Shown here: in pieces, positions 41,855 to 50,888 of the stretch
Position numbering within the stretch: position 1 is the stretch's first letter
How the letters are laid out: every line of letters starts with the position of its first letter
Source of the DNA: Streptomyces sp. H39-S7
GTDB lineage: Bacteria > Actinomycetota > Actinomycetes > Streptomycetales > Streptomycetaceae
Direction: 5' to 3'
Assembly: GCF_027158205.1 (NCBI RefSeq)
Contig: NZ_JAPVLU010000035.1
Location: 40,320-104,319 of the forward strand
DNA: 64,000 bases
The notes under the pieces: generated by a model
The model's input: the letters and a program-made list of their open reading frames with translations, nothing else
The model's database searches: none
What the model was told of the DNA's origin: nothing
Made by a program: the position numbers and the translations under genes

Positions 41855-42685
41855 TTAGCGGGCTCGACGCCCTTCCGGGTACAGGTCCAGGTCCACAACC
41901 ATGTCCGGGGCCAGGGGCGCGAAGGTGAAGGTGCGGTGCGGGTCCCAGTCCGTGCTGAGCGCGAGCCTGCGGCTGAGCTGGGCCCAGCCGAGCGGGGCGG
42001 CGGCGATGACCCACGCGTCCGGGCTCTGCGCCGTGAGACGTATGGCCGGCCGCAGCCAGGAGGCCGCCTGCTCCGGCCAGTCCACGACCGCGACGACCGT
42101 GCCCCCGCCGGCCTGCCACGCGGCGGTGAAGGCTTCGGCCGCCGCCCGCGAGGCCGCATCCCGGCTGTGCCCGACCGCGACGGTCGAGATGGCGGCGGCA
42201 GGCGCCGTCAGCAGAGCCAGCAGCGAACGGAGTTCAGCCTCGCTGTGCGGAGATGGTGCCGGCATCCCGGCGTACCGGGCGGCCTGCGCCGCTGGCACCA
42301 GGGGGGAACGGGAGAGGTCCCGAGACTGCCGTCCGGTCATGTCGTGCCTTTCCTTTCCCCGCGTGCTCGGCACGGCGGGCTCTCCTGTTCGGCTCTCCTG
42401 CTGCGCTTTCCAGTGCCGGTACTCCCGCGGCAGGCAGACGGCACAGGGGCGGTAGCCCGCGGCCACCGCGGTTGCCTCGTCGCGGAAGAAGACCCGGTCG
42501 CGGACGTAGCCGCCGCGGGCGATGACCCGCAGAGCCGACGGACAGTCCAGCCGCCCGTACAGTCGCCCGCGCCGGTGCCCGCCGAGGGCGCCCGGGACCG
42601 TACTGCGGAATGTCCGTCCGGAAGGGCCGACGAGGGTGTAGCGGGCGCCACCGGGGCCCGCCGCCGCGCCCCTGTCAGGCGGCAT
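41855..42685 (-). CDS. Ada-type zinc-domain protein fused to a second domain
   Basis: 276 residues in two parts. Residues 15-95 are an Ada metal-binding module (YTLVGPSGRTF, RLYGRLDCPSALRVIARGGYV, FFRDEATAVAAGYRPCAVCLP). Related stand-alone proteins are near 90 residues. From residue 115 (MTGRQSRDLSRS) to the end there is another soluble domain with alternating strands and helices, ending TDWDPHRTFTFAPLAPDMVVDLDLYPE; I do not recognise it. An internal ATG at residue 115 has GGAAAGG before it and could start a separate gene, so the long frame may be a fusion by loss of a stop. Overlaps the 2OG oxygenase gene by 11 bp, so it is part of the alkylation-repair group. Confidence 0.65.
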   Translation of the reverse strand: MPPDRGAAAGPGGARYTLVGPSGRTFRSTVPGALGGHRRGRLYGRLDCPSALRVIARGGYVRDRVFFRDEATAVAAGYRPCAVCLPREYRHWKAQQESRTGEPAVPSTRGKERHDMTGRQSRDLSRSPLVPAAQAARYAGMPAPSPHSEAELRSLLALLTAPAAAISTVAVGHSRDAASRAAAEAFTAAWQAGGGTVVAVVDWPEQAASWLRPAIRLTAQSPDAWVIAAAPLGWAQLSRRLALSTDWDPHRTFTFAPLAPDMVVDLDLYPEGRRAR

Positions 42686-43403
42686 CGTGGAAGACCAGGC
42701 CCAGGGCGTGGCGGCTGCCGGATCGTACGGTGCTGACGCCGTGCCGCATACCGCCGGCCGACCAGCCGCGGGTGGAGCGGATGGGCCGGTCCCGGGTGGT
42801 GAAGATCAGGCCGTGCCCCTGCGGCAGCACGGTGGTGATGCCGCGCGACTGGGCCCGGGGCCGCTGTTCGACCAGCAGGAACTCCCCACCGGTGTAATCC
42901 GTCCCGTAGGCGTCGAGACCGACGACCACCTGGAGCGGGAAGAGCATGTCGCCGAAGACGTCGCGGTGCAGGGCGTTCCAGTCGTCCGGCCCGTAGCGGA
43001 GGAGGATCTGCGCGGACCTGTCCTGCCCGGCCGCGTGGCACATCTCGATCCACTCCTCCAGCCCGTCGGGCCAGGGAGCCGGCCGGCCCAGCCGCTGCGC
43101 CCAGTCGCGGGCGACGGTGAGCAGGCGCGGGTACAGCGCTCGCCGCAACTGCCGTACCGGCTCGGGAAGGTCGTGGGTGAAGTAGCGGTACTGCCCGGAG
43201 CCGAAGCGGTGCCGGGCCATGTCGACGGTGGAACGGAACCGGTCGGCGTCGTCGTACAGCGCCGTCAGGGCGCGGCACTCGTCAGGGGCGAGCAGCGGCG
43301 GGGTCAGGGCGCAGCCCTGGGCGTCGAGCTCGGCGGCCACGGCCTTCCAGTCGGCGGCGGCCACCCTGCGGCGGGCCTCGGTGACGGTGAAAGCGGTAGG
43401 CAT
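42675..43403 (-). CDS. 2-oxoglutarate/Fe(II) oxygenase
   Basis: 242 residues with a jelly-roll dioxygenase core. The iron motif HxD is in NALHRDVFGDMLFPLQVVVGLD, the distal His in MRHGVSTVRSGSRHALGLVFHD, and Arg after it binds 2-oxoglutarate. It resembles the prolyl-hydroxylase-like oxygenases that in actinomycetes travel with Ada-type genes, and could be an AlkB-like repair enzyme, but lacks the diagnostic AlkB nucleotide-recognition lid that I can identify. Coupled to the Ada-type gene downstream. Confidence 0.8.
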   Translation of the reverse strand: MPTAFTVTEARRRVAAADWKAVAAELDAQGCALTPPLLAPDECRALTALYDDADRFRSTVDMARHRFGSGQYRYFTHDLPEPVRQLRRALYPRLLTVARDWAQRLGRPAPWPDGLEEWIEMCHAAGQDRSAQILLRYGPDDWNALHRDVFGDMLFPLQVVVGLDAYGTDYTGGEFLLVEQRPRAQSRGITTVLPQGHGLIFTTRDRPIRSTRGWSAGGMRHGVSTVRSGSRHALGLVFHDAA

Positions 43404-43533
43404 ACGGTGCTCCGGAGTTGGGTGGGACCGGATGGATCCGCGATCCGCCGGGCGGCGGCCGGCGGGCGGCCGTCCGCTCGGCGGTGCGGCTCGGGGTCCT
43501 GCGGTGGTGGCGCGATCCAGTTGGGGGCAGGCG

Positions 43534-44046
43534 TCAGATGAGAACGGGTTGCAGGGCCCCTTCGTGGATCAGGAGGTCCTGCTTGCGTCCGACACCGCCC
43601 GCGTAGCCGCGCAGCGAGCCGTCCGCCCCGATGACCCGGTGGCAGGGGCGGACCAGGAGCAGCGGATTGGCCCCGATCGCCCCGCCCACCGCGCGGATCT
43701 CGGCGCGCTCGACTCCGAGTTGATCCGCAAGGTGCCCGTAGGTGGTTGTCGTGCCGTACGGGATGTCGTCCAACGCCCGCCAGACACGCTGCTGGAACTC
43801 CGTGCCCGTGGGCGCGAACTCCAGATCGAAGGTCTTCGCGCTCCCGTAGAAGTAGGCGCGGAGCTGACGTGCCACGTCGGAGAAGGCCTCGTCGTCACGC
43901 CGCCAGTCGTCCTGGACCACCACCGCGCCCTTCTGGCCGGACATCGACAGAGAGGTGATCGCGATGCCGCTGCTTGCCGTGGCGGACGTCTCGCCCACCA
44001 GAAGGAGGTCGCCGAGCGGGCTTTCGGCGATGCTGTAGAGCGTCAT
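43534..44046 (-). CDS. ogt: Methylated-DNA--protein-cysteine methyltransferase
   Basis: 170 residues. A suicide enzyme that takes the methyl group from O6-methylguanine. The active site is RPCHRVIG (Cys in PCHRV), with YGTTTTYGHLADQLG helix-turn-helix and RGYAGGVGRKQDLL. Complete. GGAG is eight bases before ATG 44046. It begins 109 bp downstream of the metF stop with CATAGT as a possible own -10, so it may be transcribed both with the biosynthetic run and alone. Its place beside a predicted diazo-compound cluster suggests protection of DNA. Confidence 0.95.
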   Translation of the reverse strand: MTLYSIAESPLGDLLLVGETSATASSGIAITSLSMSGQKGAVVVQDDWRRDDEAFSDVARQLRAYFYGSAKTFDLEFAPTGTEFQQRVWRALDDIPYGTTTTYGHLADQLGVERAEIRAVGGAIGANPLLLVRPCHRVIGADGSLRGYAGGVGRKQDLLIHEGALQPVLI

Positions 44047-44155
44047 GATCGTGCTCCCTTCGTAGGTGTCCTCACCTCCCTACTATGCGATGGGCGGGAC
44101 GCCGGAGCTGGCGGAAATCGGACACGGCGTTCCGTGCCCGAAGCGGCCGAAACGG

Positions 44156-45076
44156 CTATACGGGGGCGGTCACGGGCCTCGTCGCAGGGGTGGGTGGGGA
44201 GCCCAGGTACTGGACGGCGTTCTGGTGGATCTCCAGCACGGCCGTCGAGTGGTTGAGGGTGATGTAGTGCAGCCCGGGTGCACCTTCGTCGAGCAGCCGC
44301 CGTGCCATGGCGGTGGCGTGACCGACCCCGATCCGGTGGCTCTCGGCCGGGTCGTCACGGGCCGCGTCGAGCCGTCGGGCCAGGTGTGCGGGGAACGTCG
44401 CGTTGCTGAGTTCGGCGAAGCGCCGGATCTGCCGGACGTCGGTGGCGGGCATGATCTCCGGGATGATCGGGATGTCACACCCCGCGGCCGCCACCCGGTC
44501 GCGCAGCCGCAGATAGTCCTCCACGTCGAAGAACATCTGGGTGACGGCGTAGTCGGCGCCGGCCCGGCACTTGGCGACGAAGTGCCGGATGTCGTCGTCC
44601 CAGCTCGGCGAACGGGGATGACGCTCGGGGAAGGCCGCCACGCCGACGCTGAAGTCGCCCAGAGTCGTGACGAGACCGACCAGTTCGTGGGCGAACTCCA
44701 GCCCTCCGGGATGGGTGACCCAGGGGCCGCCGGGGTCGCCCGGCGGGTCACCCCGCAGCACGAGGACATCACGGATACCGGCATCGGCGTAGCGGCCCAT
44801 GATGTGCCGCAGTTCGCCCACCGAATGGCCGACGGCGGTGAGGTGGGCGACCGGACGCAGCGTCGTCTCGGACGCGAGACGTTCCGTCACCGCGATGGTG
44901 CGGTCCCGGGACGACCCACCGGCGCCGTAGGTGACGGAGACGAAGGTCGGAGAGAGCGATTCGATCTGCCGGATCGTCCGCCAGAGTATGCGTTCTCCCG
45001 CGTCGGTCTTGGGTGGGAAGAACTCGAAGGAGAAGGAGCGGGTGCCGGTGGCCAGGATGTCGCGCAGGGTGCTCAT
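44156..45076 (-). CDS. metF: 5,10-methylenetetrahydrofolate reductase MetF
   Basis: 306 residues, full-length FAD enzyme that makes 5-methyl-THF for MetH. Motifs: FSFEFFPPKTDAGE, SVTYGAGGSSRDRT, VLVLRGDPPG, TQMFFDVEDYL, PEIMPATD. Overlaps the metH stop by four bases (ATGA). Such a copy beside metH and metK in a biosynthetic run is unusual, since housekeeping copies are generally elsewhere in Streptomyces; whether another copy exists cannot be seen. Confidence 0.95.
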   Translation of the reverse strand: MSTLRDILATGTRSFSFEFFPPKTDAGERILWRTIRQIESLSPTFVSVTYGAGGSSRDRTIAVTERLASETTLRPVAHLTAVGHSVGELRHIMGRYADAGIRDVLVLRGDPPGDPGGPWVTHPGGLEFAHELVGLVTTLGDFSVGVAAFPERHPRSPSWDDDIRHFVAKCRAGADYAVTQMFFDVEDYLRLRDRVAAAGCDIPIIPEIMPATDVRQIRRFAELSNATFPAHLARRLDAARDDPAESHRIGVGHATAMARRLLDEGAPGLHYITLNHSTAVLEIHQNAVQYLGSPPTPATRPVTAPV

Positions 45077-48000
45077 GAGGGGCCTCCATGAGCGTTGAAG
45101 TAGCCGGCTTCCGGGTGGTGGATGATGATCGCGTCGGTGGACTGCTCGGGGTGCAGCTGGAACTCCTCGGACAGGTCGACCCCGATCCGTTCCGGTTTGA
45201 GCAGGTCCATGATCTTGGCGCGGTCTTCCAGGTTGGGGCAGGCCGGGTAGCCGAGTGAGTAGCGGCAGCCCTGGTACTCGGTGCGGAACATCGCGCCCAG
45301 GCTGTCCGGGTCGGCGCCGGAGATGCCCAGCTCCGTGCGGACCCGTCCGTGCCAGTACTCCGCCAGTGCCTCGGTCAACTGCACCGACAGGCCGTGCAGT
45401 TCCATGTAGTCGCGGTAGGCGTTCGCGGCGAAGATCTCGTTCGCGGCCACCGACACCCGGTTGCCGACGGTGACGACCTGCATCTCGATCACGTCGATCT
45501 CACCGGAGTCCTCCGGGCGGAAGAAGTCCGCCAGGCACAACCGGCGCCCGCGACGCTGGCGCGGGAAGGTGAACCGGGTCCGCTCACCACCGTCCTCGCC
45601 CAGGATGATCAGATCGTCACCCTTGGACACGCACGGGAAGTAGCCGTAGACGATCGCCGCCTCCAGCATGTTCTCGGTGTGCAGCCGGTCCAGCCACATC
45701 CGCAACCGCGGCCGGCCCTCGCTCTCCACCAGCTCCTCATACGAAGGGCCGTCACCACGGGTGGACTTCAGCCCCCACTGGCCCTTGAACAGCGCCGCCT
45801 CATCCACCCAGGCCGCATACTCCTTCAACGGCGTGCCCTTGATGATGCGGGTGCCCCAGAACGGCGGGGCCGGGACCGGATTGTCGGTCACCACCGTGGA
45901 GCGCACCGAACCGCGCTCCTCGTCCGGCTCCTCGACCACGACGGCCGGGCGGGCCGCGACACGGCGCTGCTTCAGCTCCGGCAGGACAGCTCCGGGGACG
46001 CCGCGTTTGACGGCGATCAGGGCGTCCATCAGCCGCAGGCCCTCGAACGCGTCACGGGCGTAGCGGACTTCGCCGTCGTAGATCTCGTGGAGGTCCTGCT
46101 CGACATAGGCGCGGGTCAGGGCGGCGCCGCCCAGGATGACGGGGTAGTCCGCGGCCATGTTGCGCTGGTTGAGCTCCTGCAGGTTCTCCTTCATGATCAC
46201 GGTGGATTTGACGAGGAGCCCGGACATGCCGATGACATCGGCTTTGTGTTCGGTGGCCGCGTCCAGGATCGCCGAGACCGGCTGCTTGATGCCGAGGTTG
46301 ATGACGTTGTAGCCGTTGTTGGACAGGATGATGTCGACGAGGTTCTTGCCGATGTCATGGACGTCGCCGCGCACGGTGGCGAGCACGATGGTGCCCTTGC
46401 CGTCGGCGTCGGACTTCTCCATGTGCGGCTCCAGGTAAGCCACCGCGGTCTTCATGACCTCGGCGGACTGCAGCACGAACGGCAACTGCATCTGACCCGA
46501 CCCGAACAGCTCCCCGACGACCTTCATGCCTTCCAGCAGGGTGTCGTTGACGATCGCCAGCGCGGGACGGATCGCCAAAGCCTCGTCGAGATCCTTGTCC
46601 AGGCCGTTCTTCTCGCCGTCGATGATCCGCCGCTGCAGCCGCTCATCGAGCGGCAGCGCGGCCAGCTCCTCGGCGCGGCCCGCCTTGACGGACTTCATGT
46701 CGACGCCCTCGAACAGCTCGAGGTACTTCTGCAGCGGGTCGTACCCCTCGCTGCGCCGGTCGTAGATCAGGTCCAGGGCCACGTCGCGCTGCTCCTCGGA
46801 GAGCCGCGCGATGGGGAGGATCTTGCTGGCGTGCACGATGGCGGAGTCCAGGCCGGCTTCGACGCACTCGTTGAGGAACACCGAGTTCAGCGTCACGCGG
46901 GCGGCCGGGTTGAGGCCGAAGGAGATGTTCGACAGGCCGAGGGTCGTCTGCACCAGCGGGTGGCGGCGCTTCAGCTCCCGGATCGCCTCGATCGTGGCAA
47001 TCCCATCTTTGCGGGACTCCTCCTGACCGGTCGCGATCGTGAACGTCAGACAGTCCACCAAAATGTCGGACTCCTGAATGCCCCAGTTACCGGTCAGATC
47101 CTCGATCAACCGCTCCGCGATGGCCACCTTGTGCTCAGCAGTCCGCGCCTGCCCCTGTTCGTCGATCGTCAGCGCGATCAGCGCGGCACCATGCTCCGAC
47201 GCCAGGGCGGTCACCTGCGCGAAACGTGAGTCAGGTCCGTCACCGTCCTCGTAGTTGACGGAGTTGATGACCGCCCGGCCACCCAGCTTCTCCAGTCCGG
47301 CGCGCAGCACCGGCACTTCGGTGGAGTCCAGCACGATGGGGAGGGTGGAGGCAGTCGCGAAGCGGCCCGCGACCTCGGCCATGTCCGCGGCCCCATCCCG
47401 GCCCACGTAGTCGACGCACAGGTCGAGCAGGTGCGCGCCCTCGCGGATCTGGTCGCGGGCCATCTCCACGCAGTCGTCCCAGCGGCCCTCCAGCATCGCC
47501 TCACGGAACTTCTTCGACCCGTTGGCGTTGGTCCGCTCCCCGATCGCCAGGTAGGAAGTGTCCTGCCGGAACGGCACCGTCTGGTAGAGCGACGCGGCGC
47601 CCGGCTCCGGACGCGGACTGCGCGGCACAAGCTCCAGGCCCCGCACCCGCTCCACGACCTGCCGCAGATGCTCGGGCGTGGTGCCGCAGCACCCACCCAC
47701 CAGCGACAACCCGTACTCCCGCACGAACGTCTCGTGCGCATCCGCCAACTCCACCGGCGACAACGGGTAATGCGCACCGTCCTTGCCCAGCACCGGCAGA
47801 CCGGCATTCGGCATGCACGAGACCGCGATCCGCGCGTGCTGCGCCAGATACCGCAGGTGCTCGCCCATCTCCGCTGGACCCGTCGCGCAGTTCAGGCCGA
47901 TCATGTCGATACCCAGCGGCTCCAACGCCGTCAGCGCAGCACCGATCTCGGACCCCAGCAGCATCGTGCCCGTCGTCTCCACGGTCACATGCGTGATGAT

Positions 48001-48564
48001 CGGCAGGTTGCTGCCTGCTTCCCGCAGCGCGCGGTGCGCGCCCAGGACGGCGGCCTTGGTCTGGAGCAGATCCTGGCTGGTTTCCACCAGGATCGCGTCG
48101 GCCCCGCCCTCGATGAGGCCGGCCACGTTCGCCTGGAAGCCGTCGCGCAGCGCCACGTACGGCGCGTGGCCCAGCGTGGGGAGTTTCGTGCCCGGCCCGA
48201 CCGAGCCGAGCACCCAGCGCGGCCGGTCCGGCGTCGCGAAACCATCCGCCACCTCACGCGCCAACCGGGCGCCCGTCAGGGACAGTTCGTGGATCCGTTC
48301 GGGGATGTCGTACTCCCCCAGCGCCGCCAGGTTCGCACCGAACGTGTTCGTCTCGACGCAGTCCACACCCGCCGCGAAGTACTCCTCGTGCACCGACCGG
48401 ACGATGTCAGGACGCGTCACGTTCAGGACCTCGTTGCACCCCTCCAGGTTCTCGAAGTCGTCCAACGACGGATCCTGCGCCTGCAGCATCGTGCCCATCG
48501 CACCGTCACCCACCACCACCCGCGACGCGAACGCGTCTCGGAGGTCCTGTCCTCTGGCGGTCAT
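45073..48564 (-). CDS. metH: Cobalamin-dependent methionine synthase MetH
   Basis: 1163 residues, complete. The homocysteine domain (1-320) has GDGAMGTMLQAQ and zinc cysteines in GLNCATGP and GGCCGTT. The pterin domain (330-610) has IGERTNANGSKKF and VDCLTFTIATGQ. The cobalamin domain (650-880) has the DxHxxG motif DVHDIGKNLVDI. The SAM-binding reactivation domain is at 930-1163 (GYPACPNLEDRAKI). It regenerates methionine from homocysteine. The frame extends upstream, but ATG 48564 overlaps the kinase gene stop (ATGA) and starts the conserved part. No cobalamin riboswitch precedes it. Confidence 0.96.
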   Translation of the reverse strand: MTARGQDLRDAFASRVVVGDGAMGTMLQAQDPSLDDFENLEGCNEVLNVTRPDIVRSVHEEYFAAGVDCVETNTFGANLAALGEYDIPERIHELSLTGARLAREVADGFATPDRPRWVLGSVGPGTKLPTLGHAPYVALRDGFQANVAGLIEGGADAILVETSQDLLQTKAAVLGAHRALREAGSNLPIITHVTVETTGTMLLGSEIGAALTALEPLGIDMIGLNCATGPAEMGEHLRYLAQHARIAVSCMPNAGLPVLGKDGAHYPLSPVELADAHETFVREYGLSLVGGCCGTTPEHLRQVVERVRGLELVPRSPRPEPGAASLYQTVPFRQDTSYLAIGERTNANGSKKFREAMLEGRWDDCVEMARDQIREGAHLLDLCVDYVGRDGAADMAEVAGRFATASTLPIVLDSTEVPVLRAGLEKLGGRAVINSVNYEDGDGPDSRFAQVTALASEHGAALIALTIDEQGQARTAEHKVAIAERLIEDLTGNWGIQESDILVDCLTFTIATGQEESRKDGIATIEAIRELKRRHPLVQTTLGLSNISFGLNPAARVTLNSVFLNECVEAGLDSAIVHASKILPIARLSEEQRDVALDLIYDRRSEGYDPLQKYLELFEGVDMKSVKAGRAEELAALPLDERLQRRIIDGEKNGLDKDLDEALAIRPALAIVNDTLLEGMKVVGELFGSGQMQLPFVLQSAEVMKTAVAYLEPHMEKSDADGKGTIVLATVRGDVHDIGKNLVDIILSNNGYNVINLGIKQPVSAILDAATEHKADVIGMSGLLVKSTVIMKENLQELNQRNMAADYPVILGGAALTRAYVEQDLHEIYDGEVRYARDAFEGLRLMDALIAVKRGVPGAVLPELKQRRVAARPAVVVEEPDEERGSVRSTVVTDNPVPAPPFWGTRIIKGTPLKEYAAWVDEAALFKGQWGLKSTRGDGPSYEELVESEGRPRLRMWLDRLHTENMLEAAIVYGYFPCVSKGDDLIILGEDGGERTRFTFPRQRRGRRLCLADFFRPEDSGEIDVIEMQVVTVGNRVSVAANEIFAANAYRDYMELHGLSVQLTEALAEYWHGRVRTELGISGADPDSLGAMFRTEYQGCRYSLGYPACPNLEDRAKIMDLLKPERIGVDLSEEFQLHPEQSTDAIIIHHPEAGYFNAHGGPS

Positions 48565-49544
48565 GACAGCCCCGCAAGGACGGGCTCGATCTCGCGTGCG
48601 GCTGCCGGGCCGTAGGCGCCCTCGATGCGGTGCAGGAGTTCGGCGGGCACGAGCTTGTACTCCTGGGGCCCGACCGATTCGAGTACCACTGTGGCGAATG
48701 CGCAGCCGAGCCGGGCCGCTGCTTCGAGGTGCAGTCCGGCGCCGAGGCCGGCGAGGAGTCCGGCCCGGAAGCCGTCGCCCACGCCGGTGGGGTCGACCGG
48801 GGCCAGGGTGAGTACCGCGGGGACGTTCAGCGGGGGCCGGCCCTCGCGCGCGATGACCACACCGCCGGGGCCGAGGGTGGTGATCCACGTGCCGACGCGC
48901 TGGAGCACCTCGTCCGCGCTCCAGCCCGTGCGTTCCTGGAGCAGCGCCGCCTCGTACTCGTTGGTGAACAGGTACGTGGCATCCGTCACCAGGCGGCGGG
49001 TCTGCTCACTGTCGAGCCGGGCCAACTGCTGTGAGGGGTCGGCGGCGAACCGCAGACCGAGGGAGCGGCACTCGTCGGTGTGGCGCAGCATCGCCTCCAT
49101 GTCGTTGGGCGCGATCACGACGAGCCCGGTGGATTCGGCGTGTTCGGCGATCGGGGCGAGGGCGATGTGCTTCGCCTCGGACATGGCGCCCGCGTAGAAC
49201 GTCGCGATCTGGTTCTGGTCGGCGTCGGTGGTGCACACGAAGCGGGCGGTGTGGAGGGTTTCGCTGATGCGGACGGATCCGGTGTCCACTCCGGTCTCCC
49301 GGAGCCAGGCGTCGTAGTCGGTGAAGTCCTTGCCCGCCGCGCCGGCGAGCACGGGCCGCAGGCCCAGCCGGGCCAGGCCGACGGCGATGTTGGCGGCCAC
49401 TCCCCCGCGCCGCACCTCCAGGGTGTCGGCGAGGAAGGACAGAGAGACCCGGTCGAGGTGTTCGGGCATCAGTTGGTCGGCGAAACGTCCGGGGAAGACC
49501 ATCAGGTGGTCGGTGGCGATCGATCCGGTGACGGTGATACGCAC
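48561..49544 (-). CDS. PfkB-family kinase, adenosine kinase-like
   Basis: 327 residues. PfkB signature 1 is GGVAANIAVGLARLG and signature 2 DPTGVGDGFRAGLLAGL with catalytic Asp. It resembles actinobacterial adenosine kinases (MRITVTGSIATDHLMVFPGRF). With SAM-dependent methylation giving S-adenosylhomocysteine and then adenosine, a kinase here would pull the cycle forward; this supports the adenosine assignment, but ribose or another sugar is possible. It is the gene before metH and shares ATGA with it. Confidence 0.85.
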   Translation of the reverse strand: MRITVTGSIATDHLMVFPGRFADQLMPEHLDRVSLSFLADTLEVRRGGVAANIAVGLARLGLRPVLAGAAGKDFTDYDAWLRETGVDTGSVRISETLHTARFVCTTDADQNQIATFYAGAMSEAKHIALAPIAEHAESTGLVVIAPNDMEAMLRHTDECRSLGLRFAADPSQQLARLDSEQTRRLVTDATYLFTNEYEAALLQERTGWSADEVLQRVGTWITTLGPGGVVIAREGRPPLNVPAVLTLAPVDPTGVGDGFRAGLLAGLGAGLHLEAAARLGCAFATVVLESVGPQEYKLVPAELLHRIEGAYGPAAAREIEPVLAGLS

Positions 49545-49663
49545 GACGTCATCTCCTCATCCTGTATCGGAGTCGTCCTGGGTCGGGGTCGTCCCGGGTC
49601 GGCGGTAACTGCCTTTCGGGTGGCGGGACGGCCGGAGGGGTGCCGGGGGTCGGTGGCCCGGTG

Positions 49664-50872
49664 TCAGAGGCCGGCGGCCTGACGCAGGGCGTGGGCGCGG
49701 TCGGTGCGCTCCCAGGTGAAGTCGGGGTGCTCCCGGCCGAAGTGACCGTACGTGGCCGTCTGGGCGTAGATCGGGCGCAGCAGGTTCAGGTCGCGGATGA
49801 TGGCGGCCGGGCGGAGGTCGAAGACGGTGGCGATGGCGTGCTCGATGCGGTCGACGGCGACCTTGGCGGTGCCGAAGGTCTCGACGAACAGGCCCACGGG
49901 TTCGGCCTTGCCGATCGCGTACGCGACCTGGACCTCGCAGCGTTCCGCGAGACCGGAGGCGACGACGTTCTTTGCCACCCAGCGCATCGCGTAGGCGGCC
50001 GAGCGGTCCACTTTGGACGGGTCCTTGCCGGAGAACGCGCCGCCGCCGTGCCGGGCCATCCCGCCGTACGTGTCGATGATGATCTTCCGGCCGGTCAGTC
50101 CCGCGTCACCCATCGGGCCGCCGATCTCGAAGCGGCCGGTCGGGTTGACGAGCAGCCGGTGGCCGTCCGTGTCGAGCTTGATGCCGTCCTCCGCGAGTTC
50201 CGCCAGGACGTGTTCGACCACGTACTCGCGGATGTCCGGGGTGAGCAGGCCGTCCAGGCTGATGTCGGCGGCGTGCTGCGAGGAGACGACGACGGTGTCG
50301 AGGCGCACCGGCCGGCTGCCCCGGTACTCGATGGTGACCTGGGTCTTGCCGTCGGGGCGCAGATAGGGGATCGAGCCGTCCCTGCGGGCCTGGGAGAGGC
50401 GGCGGGAGAGCCGGTGGGCCAGTTCGATCGGCAGGGGCATGAGGTTGGGGGTCTCGTCGGTGGCGTAGCCGAACATCAGACCCTGGTCGCCCGCGCCCTG
50501 CTGGTCGAGTTCGCCGACCTCGCCGCCGGTGCGGTGTTCGTAGGCGTTGTCGACGCCCTGGGCGATGTCGGGCGACTGTGTTCCGAGGGAGATCGAGACA
50601 CCGCAGGAGGCGCCGTCGAAGCCCTTGGAGGACGAGTCGTACCCGATCTCCAGGATCTTGTCGCGCACGAGCTGGTCGATGGGCACGTAGGCGGACGTGG
50701 TCACTTCGCCGGCGATGTGCACCTGACCGGTGGCGATCAGGGTCTCCACCGCGACCCGGGCGGCCGGGTCCTCCCGCAGCAGGGCGTCCAGGATCGTGTC
50801 GCTGATCTGGTCGGCGATCTTGTCGGGGTGTCCCTCGGTCACGGACTCCGAGGTGAACAGGCGTGTCGACAT
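49664..50872 (-). CDS. metK: S-adenosylmethionine synthetase MetK
   Basis: 402 residues, full length. Conserved pieces: SVTEGHPDKIADQISD (ATP His/Asp), GAGDQGLMFGYATDET, and GGGAFSGKDPSKVDRSAAYA. It makes SAM from methionine and ATP. It starts 16 bp after the stop of the nitrosuccinate-lyase-like gene, so it is in the biosynthetic operon. The gap of 119 bp to the kinase gene contains imperfect direct repeats of GTCGTCC and GGGTCGG but no gene. Confidence 0.96.
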   Translation of the reverse strand: MSTRLFTSESVTEGHPDKIADQISDTILDALLREDPAARVAVETLIATGQVHIAGEVTTSAYVPIDQLVRDKILEIGYDSSSKGFDGASCGVSISLGTQSPDIAQGVDNAYEHRTGGEVGELDQQGAGDQGLMFGYATDETPNLMPLPIELAHRLSRRLSQARRDGSIPYLRPDGKTQVTIEYRGSRPVRLDTVVVSSQHAADISLDGLLTPDIREYVVEHVLAELAEDGIKLDTDGHRLLVNPTGRFEIGGPMGDAGLTGRKIIIDTYGGMARHGGGAFSGKDPSKVDRSAAYAMRWVAKNVVASGLAERCEVQVAYAIGKAEPVGLFVETFGTAKVAVDRIEHAIATVFDLRPAAIIRDLNLLRPIYAQTATYGHFGREHPDFTWERTDRAHALRQAAGL

Positions 50873-50888
50873 CAGTAGGGCCCTTCGG

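Noticed and set aside
45349..47229. 626-codon plus frame inside metH
   Set aside because: Antisense to metH, which has complete catalytic motifs on the other strand.
45073..48564. Cobalamin riboswitch expected before metH
   Set aside because: metH overlaps the preceding gene by four bases, so there is no leader; nothing resembling the B12-box was seen before metK either.
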